A DNA stretch of 64,000 nt from Cochliopodium minus (Eukaryota > Discosea > Himatismenida > Cochliopodiidae), in assembly GCA_024220525.1 (NCBI GenBank), contig JAMYWO010000021.1:125817-189816 (forward strand), read 5' to 3'. The position numbers were made by a program, and so were the translations under genes. The notes under the pieces were generated by a model, which saw only the letters and a program-made list of their open reading frames with translations, was not told where the DNA came from and did no database searches. Of the stretch, positions 34,422-43,821 are shown in pieces; positions within the stretch are counted from its first letter, which is position 1; the number at the start of each line of letters is the position of its first letter.

Positions 34422-36003
34422 TTAAAGATTGGATTGAAATTGCTTAAAAATAGGGAATTTTTGTGAATAATTTTTGATTATCGATTTGATACATATTTGA
34501 GGGTTTTTCATAGACTCTTCTTCTGTGAAATAATTCAAAAAGTCAAAGACAACGTTTGAATCAATATAATTAGGAGGAATCTTTTCTTGCCTTCCACAAA
34601 TTATCACATATGGTTTTGAATATTTTTTACATAAGTTAATGATAAATCCCACTGCTTTTCCTGACAGAATAGATTGGTCATCAAAGCATCCCTCTCCAGA
34701 GAAAACAATATCACTTTTCTTAATCTTGTTTTCTAAATCAATAAACTGAGAAACAATTTCGATTCCCTTCCTCACCTTCAAATTATCTCCAAAAACTCCT
34801 GTTATAAAAATTGTTCAGTTTAAAAGTTTTTTTATAAAAAAATGTCTGTTTTAACCTAGATATCCTCCTCCCATTCCCTATTTACAAAATTTGATAAATA
34901 ATTTCCATTACAAATAAATCTTTACTCCAGCTGCTCCGGCAAATTCGAGATTAGAAATGTCTCTTCCATTTGCCTTTTTAAAAACATCAACCACATTCAT
35001 CATTCCTTTTTCTAAATTTATTTGGTCTTCTTCACTGGCCCCTTTTCTATGTTCTTATTTTTAAAATCTTGAAAATTTGTGGTGAAATATACCTTTTTGT
35101 TTGGAAAAAATAGAAACTGCACCATTTTTTCCAATAAATGGATTTTTAACATCACTCGCAATAATTAATTCAATTCCACTCATAAAGTTAATTGGAGTTT
35201 CTATAAAAATTACTTTTTTTAAAAATATATGAATTGAATTTTTAAACATTAACCAATGTCAGTAATATTTATCAAATCTCTTCCAAAAATCATTTTCTTT
35301 TCTTGTCCCCTTACAAGAATTTTGCATCCTAATGCAGACAAACTTCCCAATCCTCCGAATAAGATTTAAATAAAATCTAATAAACACTTTATTCTATTAC
35401 CTGCATCATTTGTTGCACTTCCTTTAATATTTTAATGATCTTTAAAAATTATTTTATTAAATTAATTTTTTTATTACCTCCCAAACCTATTATTATTTTT
35501 TGACATCCATTACTCAAAGCATCTTTTATTAATTGTCCCGTTCCGTATGTTGTTGTGTTGAGAGGATTTCTTTTTTCTTTTTCTACTAATACCAATCCAG
35601 ATGCATTTGCCATTTCTTTTTTAAATCATTTTTTTTTCAGTGTATTTTTATTAGAAATTAGAAATTACCTATTATTGCGAATTTATCCTTATCATTCCTC
35701 AAATAATGACTATCTATTTCATCTCCCAATGGTCCATTTATTTTCATACAAATCTTTTTCATTCCCAGAGGCTTTTGCAAGCATCTAAAAAAAAAGATGA
35801 ATCCTTGTATAGATAATATAATAGGTATAATCTCCATACTTTGTAAACCCATCTCCTCCATCAGATACTGTGATTATTTCAGATTCTATTTCCATCTTAC
35901 CATATTTTTCTTTCAAACTTTCCACAACACATTTACCTGCTTTATTTGAACTTAATGTTCCTTTGAACTTATCAAATGCACACAAAATTTTTATTTTTCT
36001 CAT
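34422..36003 (-). CDS. Glycerate kinase, bacterial GarK/GlxK type (GK-I)
   Basis: Nine exons (36003-35840, 35784-35669, 35615-35478, 35421-35401, 35352-35254, 35212-35093, 35053-34926, 34877-34856, 34798-34422) give 394 residues. The enzyme phosphorylates D-glycerate to phosphoglycerate. The N-terminal CAFDKFKGTLSSNKAG and ITVSDGGDGF, then NGPLGDEI, IIEMANASGLVLV, NTTTYGTGQLI, IIGLGGSATNDAGLG, SDVKNPFIGKNGA, AAGGMGGGYLG and SGEGCFDDQSILSGKAVGF match the GK-I family along its full length. GK-I is typical of bacteria; animals use the unrelated class II and plants class III. Eight introns, including exons of 21 and 22 nt, show that the gene is long resident in this nucleus despite a likely bacterial origin. 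No targeting peptide is evident, so cytosolic action is likely. Confidence 0.93.
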
Positions 36004-36648
36004 TTTTTTTTTTTTTTGAACTTTTTCAAACCCTCTCTATAAATTTTTAATCAAATAAAATAAAAATAAAAAAAGAGGAAGAGTATATCAGGTTTGATGG
36101 ATTTGTTGGAACAAGATGTTATAATTTAGAGAAACAAAATCTTTGTTTCTATGATTTATATCAATCATATTATTATTTTTTTGAGAATATAAAAATACGA
36201 GAATATACCATTCAAAATCAAAATCTTGAGAGATATAATGAATATTTCTTTTAATCGAAGGTATATAATTTATTTAGCATTATTTTTATATCATTCTCTA
36301 TTCCAATCTATCTATCCATAAATGAAAAGATATATCTCATTGATTTTACTATGGGATTAAAAAAGTTTAGAGTAGATATTTTCCACAATGAAATAAGTGT
36401 ATCAACCAAATACTTTTGAAATCTATCATCGATTGACAATTCTCCATGAGCATCAAATAAGATTGATTTTATCAAAGTTAGTAAATTTAAGAATGAAAAC
36501 TCAATTTATTGATTTAATTCTTACAATTTTCCCAATTGAGTCAAACCAACAATCAACTTTTGTGAAAGAAAAAAGATTAGAATTATCAAAATTTAAATTG
36601 AAAAAAAAAAAAAAAAAATTGAAAAATAGCAAACAAACCAAATAATAA
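36004..36648. other. Intergenic region between divergent genes
   Basis: These 645 bp separate the start of glycerate kinase (minus) from ankyrin copy 2 (plus). The sequence is AT-rich with no persuasive gene; a short open stretch at 36397-36645 on the plus strand has no domain signal and ends just before the ATG at 36649. Confidence 0.5.
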
Positions 36649-38822
36649 ATGAATATCACAGAAAAGAATATTGGAAATATAAAGGATGAGAAATTAGATA
36701 AAGAATTTTTGAAGCTTGAATTTCTTTCCAAATTTTTTGAAAGTAAGGGAGATATCAATAAATGCAATCCAATCAACAAGAAAACTCTTTTCCACAAAAT
36801 CTGTTTGCAAAGGAAGATTAATTTTGAAATAATCAAATTGATATTGGAGAATGGAGGAGATTTGAACAAACAAGATTTCAACGGGAAAACACCATTCCAT
36901 CATCTTTGTTCAACAACTCTTTTGAATGAAAAAATATATTCACTTTGTTTGAAAAAGAAAGCAGATTTGAACAAAAAAGATAAATTTGGGAACAATGCAA
37001 TTAATCTTCTTCTTGATAACAAGATCTTCAACATCAACATATTGAGATCACTTGTTTTGATGGATGTTACTCCAAATTTCAAGTTGGGAAAACTGTTTAA
37101 AAAAAAAAACCTTGATGCAGACCTTTTGAAATACTTTGCCGAAACTGTTACTACTAAGAACACTGATTTTTGTTGGAGAGAAAAATTATTTGATATTTTT
37201 GGAAATGAGAACGCATTCAAAGGAAGGGGGATCCCAAAGAAAACTTTAGAGGGAATAATCACCCGTTTCAATATTGACATCAACTCAACCAACAATCGTT
37301 CAGAATCTTTTTTGATGGTTGCTGCAAAGAACAAGAACAAGGATCTCGCTTTTCAATATTGTGAATTTTTGGTGGAAAAAAAAGTAAATCATATTTTAGT
37401 AGCTTCTCGTAAAAATGTAAGAAAGGATGCGTTATTTTTTAGTCTCAAAAACAAAAACCCCTGTTCAGATGTAGTGAATCTTTTGTTAAATTTGAATAAA
37501 GAAAGATTGAAAAATGGGAGTCTTCTCCATATCGCCTGCATGAACAAAAATATAACAAGAGATATTATCAAGACTTTGTTATCAAATGGCTGTGATATTA
37601 ATTACATATCTTATCAGTTTTCAAGAGCATTTGCTCCTTTGCATTATGCCATAGATTACGGAAACAGCTTGGGAATTATAAAGTACTTGATTGACAACAA
37701 AGCTAGTGTAAAACAAACTGGAAGACTCGGATACGATGCACTTTCTTTTGCTTGTAACTCTCGTTTTATTTCTTTTGGAATGATAAAATATTTTGTTCAA
37801 ATCTTCAAAGAACTAAAATTTGATTATAAGAGTGAAGTTCAACATGATAATCCTGTCAATATACTTTACAGAAATCTTAATATCACAATCGAAATTGTCA
37901 AGTATTTTCACAGAAATACAACTTTTGTTGGAAGCATATCTTTCGCAACATCTAACCCTAGTATTTCTCTTGAAATATTAGAAGAAATTTACAAGAGATC
38001 ACCTGTATTATCTGATAAATATTATAACCCAATCAAAGGAGCCATTCTTAATCCCAAACGTTCTCTTGAAATTGTACAATTTTTAATCTCCAAAAAGTGT
38101 ATTACAAAATCATATGACAACCTTGTTGGTTTAGCTATTGAACTTGGAAAAAGTAATGAAATTGTAGAAATTTTACTCAAAAATCATGTAGCTACAAAGA
38201 AAGAGGAAGATAAGTATTTAAAGAAGCCTACTATTTATTTTGCCATTCAAAAACCTTTTAATCTTCAATTGTTTCGATTACTTATTAATCATGGAACAGA
38301 TTTAAACGTCCAATATTATGATTCACACTTATACCTTTCTCCTCTTCATTATTCTATAAATCGTTCATCAAAAAATAATAATGATGATACAACCTATTTT
38401 TTGCTTGCAAATGGTTCTCATTCTAACCTTGTAAAAAACAATTAATCTTCTAAATTATTTTTTATCTAATCTTATTTTAATTTTAGCAACCTACTCCCTA
38501 CCAATATTCCCTCAATTTACACCAATATTTATCAGATGATGATTCAAAGAATCATAAAGGGGAAAAAGTTAAGAGTACAAGTCATTTGTTATTTCAACAA
38601 TTGTTCCAAGAAAAATTTTGGTCCAAAGAAAAGCATCATCTTTTCTCTAAAAACATCAGATTCAAGATTCACATTTTGTTTTTGGCCTCAAGAATTATTT
38701 CCAAACGAATCCAACTTTTGTTTCCAAAACCTCTCATTTACATCATAATCCAAAAGTTTATTTCTTATGAAATCTTATCAAACTTTGAATTTAAAGAAAA
38801 TGAGATACGAAATGGCTCCTGA
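36649..38822 (+). CDS. Ankyrin-repeat protein, copy 2 (complete)
   Basis: Two exons (36649-38430 and 38487-38822) give 705 residues. It is the only complete member of a three-gene family in the window. About 16 degenerate ankyrin units fill residues 30-590, for example NGGDLNKQDFNGKTPFHHLC, LLHIACMNKNITRDIIKTLL and GTDLNVQYYDSHLYLSPLHY. The second exon encodes a separate C-terminal module of about 110 residues (PTPYQYSLN...LFQQLFQEKFWSKE...LLFPKPLIYIIIQKFIS) that is conserved in the copy at 63507-64000. The LFPKPLIxxIIQK helix resembles the short degron-adaptor boxes (F-box or SOCS-like) found after ankyrin repeats in other proteins, so a role as a ubiquitin-ligase substrate adaptor is possible; that is inference. 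The intron is 56 bp. Confidence 0.82.
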
Positions 38823-39025
38823 ATATCATAAAAAGTTTGAAATAAAGCATAATTTTTCAGACTTTAAAATTTAAGATCAGAGGAATTTTTGGAATTTTTT
38901 TTTTCATTAATTCAAAATGGCTTCAAAAAATCAATCGATTTGAGGGAAATATTTTTAATTTTAAATATTTTCAAAAAGGAAATTTAGTGATCAAAAAGAA
39001 AAAAAACAAAACAAAAACACCTCTG

Positions 39026-40072
39026 ATGAGAAAATTAACAATGATTTTCATCACTTCCACAATGCTCATTTTTTTCATGGTTGAATACTTTCAAATGGAG
39101 AATAATAAAGGGGAAGTCACAAAAAAATTGGATTCTAAATTTGGTGAGATTGTAATCAAAATGAATGATTTGAAGGATAATTTAGATTCAGATAGATTGA
39201 ACAATAAAAAGATTGAGTATTCTTTAAAAATGATTGAAAACCAGGATTCTGCAAAGAAAGATTTTTTGATTCTCAGCTACACTTCACTAGATGATGAATT
39301 TTCCAAGATTTCAAAAAAGAATAAAATGGAATATGCCCTTTTTAATTCTCACAAAATTTTTTTGCCAGATAAAATAGGTGATTAAAGAAATTTTTTTTTT
39401 TTTTCAGTGAATTATTTTAAAATTAACCAATCAAAACTTTTTTATATTTTAGTTTTTCCTAAAATAGTTCAAGAATATTACCAAAAAGTTTTGATGATTC
39501 TTAGGTACCTGGAAAATGTAGAGGAGAATGGATGGTTATTTTGGGTTGATGATGATGTGATCTTCACCAATTTCACAATAGACATAAAGAAGGAAATCAA
39601 TTTATTAAGAGACAAGTTTGGAAAAAAGGTTTGTTTAATAGCAGCAAAAGATGCATATCCTAGTTTTTTAATAAATACCGGTGTAATGGCTATTTCAAAG
39701 CAAAAATTTTGTGTAGAATTATGGGAAAAAGTTTTCATTGAAGGTCCTGGTACCAATGAATTTGGAGATCAAGGAACTTTGAAAAGAATTTTGAAAGACA
39801 AAAATCTTACTAAAGGAGAAGATAACAAGTTTCAATTGTTAGGTGAACATATTTTAGCAACTCCCACCACTTTTTTAAATTCTTTTTGTCGGAGTCATAA
39901 GTATAGAGATGCTCCTCGTGCTGTTTGGGCTCCTGGTCATTTCACTGCTCACATTACTGGTATGAATAGACATGAGAAACTTATGCACTTGTTTGTTCTT
40001 CAAGATTATCTAAAAAACAATCTTACTACAGGTTTGTATTGCAGTAAATATTCTCAACGTATCAAAAATTAA
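39026..40072 (+). CDS. Type II membrane glycosyltransferase (GT34-like / nucleotide-diphospho-sugar transferase)
   Basis: Two exons (39026-39377, 39453-40072) give 323 residues. A short cytosolic MRKLT, one signal-anchor helix (MIFITSTMLIFFMVEYF), a Lys/Asp-rich stem and a luminal catalytic domain give the classic Golgi layout. The domain carries a DxD-type metal/nucleotide-sugar site (WLFWVDDDVIFTN), a second strand LINTGVMAISKQKF and a GDQGTLKRIL motif, as in GMA12/MNN10-like and related GT-A transferases. GHFTAHITGM near the end contains a conserved-looking histidine. The donor and acceptor sugars cannot be read from sequence. It is small for GT34, and a different GT-A family remains possible. 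The frame upstream of 39026 has no ATG, so this start is chosen because it directly precedes the anchor. Confidence 0.72.
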
Positions 40073-40257
40073 CAATTGCTCATATGAAAAATAATTAATT
40101 TTTTGTAAATAAACTTCTTTTGAAGAAAATTTAAATTGAATTTTTTTTTTATAATTTATTATTTTTGTTTGAAAGCTTGGAATTTTTTAAAATAAAATTG
40201 AAAATGAAATATTTGTAAAAAAAAAAAAAAAAATTGAAAATCTAAATAAACAAAAAC

Positions 40258-43200
40258 ATGAATATACCACCACCACCAATATATTTAACATTAAATGATC
40301 TTGGAAATAATCTATTCAAAGCAGTAGAAGGTAAATTTAATAAAAATATGAAAATAATGGCAGAGGATAGGAGCAAAGATGTTAAATTTTATAATCTTTA
40401 TTCAAAGATAAAATGAAATATATTTATTATTTACTAAATATATTAGGCTTCTTATTTGTATCATTGAATCATTTCTTATAATGATTAGATAGTATTTATA
40501 TTGTATCCTCGTGTCTCACTTTAAATATATCCTCATTTTAAAATATATAAATATAGATACAGTAGATATAAACATTACAACCACTTGCAAAAGAATTTCA
40601 AGCGAAAAAGTAAGAATAATAAAATTAGAAAATAAAATGAAATTAAAAAAAAAAATTTAATTATTCAAATCCAAAAGGTGGATTGGAGTGTAACCGTAGA
40701 ATCAAAAACTCAAAAGATCCAAAAAGTAGTCTACCATTTGCATTCTAGCTTCAACCCAAACAAGGTGGAAGTGTTGAATAGTCCATTCCAAATTTTCAGA
40801 AGTGGATGGGGATCATTCGAATTGAAAATCCAAATAGAATTTGAACAAAGTAAAAAAAAACAATTAATTATTTGTATTTTATTTTATTTTTTATTTTTAT
40901 TTTTATTTTTTCTTTTTATTTTTTAATTTATTTTTATTTTATTTTTTATTTTTTATTTTTTAATTTTTTTCATTAAATTTTTTATTTTTTAAAGATGAAA
41001 ATTTATTGGAGAGATCTTACACAGTCGGTCACTTGCTTGACTTGAACATTTCAAAGTCAACAAAGTTGGTGAAGCTTACTGTCAAAAGACCATTGAAATG
41101 TTCAGAGTATCTCCACCTAGAAATAGGGAGCAAATGGGAAAAATTTGGTCAATAAAAATAAAAAATAAAAAAAATAAAAATAAATAATAAATTAGAAAAT
41201 AATATCAATAGTAAATAAATAAATAAATTAAATAATTTTAGTTTTTACTTCATTTCAATTTAATTTTCATTGATTTATTTCAATTTTTTTTATTTAAAAA
41301 TAAAAAAGATGATTTGTATAAATACACGGTCTTTATTAATCCCAAAACCAAAAAAAAGCCCAACAACGCCAAAATAACTTTCCCAAAGAACATGAACATA
41401 ACGGAAACTTTTAAAGAGTTTCCCGTCTCCTTCGACAACATCGGAGACGGAATTCCATTCGAGATTTCCATCAAAATAAACGTTTTGACACACATGAAAA
41501 CCATCAACATTGTTCATACCGTTTCTTTCGACAAACCCCTTTCTTCTTCCCTTTATTTCCTGCCTCTCCCCAATAAATTGGAAGAATCTCTCTGTGATCT
41601 CAATTTCAACCAGAAAACCAACCAATATCTCGAAATCAACTCTGCCAATCAATTTATTGAGAATGCTTTCGACAAAGACAAAGTAAAAAAAAAAAAATTG
41701 TTTTTTTAAATAATTTAATTTATATTTAATTATAATTAATTTTTATTTTTTTATTTTTATTTTTTCAATTTTATTAATTTTAAACTTTTTAATTAAAATT
41801 TTTTTTTTAACAGAAACAAGATTTTAATCAGGCAATAATATACTTTTTGCTGATGACCAAACAAAGAATTCCGGTGCCACTCCAGATAATGAGCAAAGCA
41901 AAGAACATGTCCCTCAAGAATTATGTTGTGAAAAACAAAGCGTTGCTTCAAATAGAAGGATGGATCGAAAAAAACTGGATCAACTACATCATGGGAAAAG
42001 AATCTTTTGAGCAAATACAAAGTAAAATAACCAAACAATCTCCTGGTAATTTCTTTTATTAATTAAATTTTTTATTTTTATTTTTTATTTTTCTTTGTAA
42101 TTTTTAAATTAATTTTTTCACAATTTTTTATATCTATTATTTTAAAAAATTTCCACAAATAAATTTCAATTATTTTGAACAAATTTCCATTAATATCTTT
42201 TAAAAAAATTTCCACAATAAATTTCAATTTTTTTTCAAAAAAAAAGGTGTTGTTGCTACAAAACTCTTTACTGATAAATTTTGTAGTAGTTTGATTGAAG
42301 AAATGGACCATTTGAAAGAAGAAGTTCCATTCTGCGATCTGAACAGAAAGGGAATCAACTTGTTGGACATTGGATTTAAGGGGTTTTTCGATAAGTTACA
42401 ATATTTCGTAACTAAACTCTGCAAAACACAACATCCTTGTCTCAAATACATGGAATGTAAACAGGCCTATGTAAGAAAAAAATAAAAAATTTTTTTAAAA
42501 TTTTTTTAAATGTTTTTTTTTTTAAAATTTTATAAAAGGTTTTAAAATATGATCCTAAAGAAGAACATTCCCATGAAATTCATGTTGATGAATCTGATTT
42601 AACTTGTAAAAAAAAAAAATTTTTTTTAAAACTTTATTTAGTTTTTTCTAAATAAATCTAAAAATGAAACCACTTTTTATTGATTTAATTTTTCAAATTG
42701 AAAAAAAAAAAAAAGTGAATCTTTGTCTGGGAAAGAATTTTGAAGGTGGAGCTTTGAAAACGGTTCCAAAAGCTTTTGATGAACCAAACAACAAGTTCCC
42801 CTCCAAAAAAGAAAAGTATTTGCAAGAATTTCTCACCACTGAAGAGAGGAAGAATGTTGACAGTGTTTATATTCATCCTCAAATCCCTGGTAACCTCCTT
42901 TTTCACTCTGGTGCACTTTCTCACTTGACTGATCCTATTACAAGTGGAAATAGGTAAATAAATTTTTTTTAACATTTTTTGTCACATTTTTTATTAAAAT
43001 TTTTTTATTCAATTTATTGTAAAAGATATAATCTAATTATTTGGTTCAATGCTACTTTTGAATTGGGAAAACTTATTGACACACTTCCTTTGGATATAAC
43101 CACCCTTATATTCTCATTTTTGCAGTTCAAGGACATAAGAAACGTTTCCCTCTCTTGCAAAAAGTACAGCCAAATCACCAAAAACGAAAAGTTATGGAGA

Positions 43201-43296
43201 TTGATTTTCAATAAGAAATTTGACACTAAATCAAAAGAATTGCTCACAGAAGAAGAACAAAAAAACTTTCTTGGAGAAGTGCAAAATTTTAAATAA
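40258..43296 (+). CDS. Fusion protein: YEATS-like domain(s), 2OG-Fe(II) oxygenase, F-box
   Basis: Ten exons (40258-40330, 40557-40609, 40678-40849, 40995-41147, 41309-41682, 41814-42045, 42247-42470, 42539-42605, 42716-42953, 43026-43296) join in phase to 618 residues. Residues 25-140 form a YEATS-like fold (VVYHLHSSFNPNKVEVLNSP then RSGWGSFELKIQIEF), the reader of acylated lysines. Residues 155-290 (KITFPKNMN...FEISIKINVL) look like a second, diverged copy. Residues 350-530 are a prolyl-hydroxylase-like 2OG-Fe(II) oxygenase with HEIHVDES (HxD), LTLNLCLGKNFEGGALK, a distal His in LLFHSGALSH and TSGNRYNLIIWFN (2OG-binding Arg). Residues 533-600 are an F-box (IDTLPLDITTLIFSFLQFKD...EKLWRLIF). 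The oxygenase-F-box junction is one uninterrupted exon. The stop at 43296 may be a frameshift artefact (see findings): a further exon at 43391-43741 encodes a Met/His/Pro repeat tail. Confidence 0.85.
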
Positions 43297-43390
43297 CCCT
43301 CAATTCTCTTGGAGCAGACCTATCCAAAATAATGAAGTAAAAAAAAATAGTTTTTTAAAAATTTTTATTTCTAATTTTATTCTTTTTTAG

Positions 43391-43741
43391 GGTTTTGGTT
43401 TGTACCCTCCTTTGAACCCTCCTTATCCCATGAGAATGCCATACAATCACAACCCCATGATGAGGCATGCTCCTCCTCCAATGAATCCTAAAATGATGAG
43501 AATGCCCTATCATCATCACAACCCCATGATGAGACATGCTCCTCCTCCAATGAGAATGCCTTATCATCATCATAATCCAATGACCAGACGGATGCCTCCT
43601 CCCATGAGAGTCCCACAATACCACAACTACAGACAGATGCCTCCAAATGAACGCCCTTCTCCAAATTTGAATCAATACCCTTATTCTCCTTCTCTGAAAA
43701 TTGTTGAGAATCCAAAGGAATCAATTTGTTGGATTTTTTAA
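43391..43741 (+). CDS. Probable last exon of the YEATS-oxygenase-F-box gene (Met/His/Pro-rich tail)
   Basis: An open frame after a TTTTTTAG acceptor begins GFGLYPPLNPPYP and runs 117 codons to a TAA. It holds imperfect repeats of PMMRHAPPPM and PYHHHNPM, ending in Asn/Pro-rich sequence. Its phase (0) fits a donor at 43336|GTAAAA. The frame leading to that donor (NNPQFSWSRPIQNNE) would join the F-box frame if one A of the run 43283-43286 were absent. Met/His clusters could bind metal, but that is speculation. It could instead be a separate small gene, though no ATG opens it. Confidence 0.6.
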   Translation, partial: GFGLYPPLNPPYPMRMPYNHNPMMRHAPPPMNPKMMRMPYHHHNPMMRHAPPPMRMPYHHHNPMTRRMPPPMRVPQYHNYRQMPPNERPSPNLNQYPYSPSLKIVENPKESICWIF

Positions 43742-43821
43742 AAATAATTTTTAAAAATAATTTTTAATGTTCAAAAAAATTTATACAAAATTTTGTATTT
43801 TTTTAATTATCTTTTTCTTTT

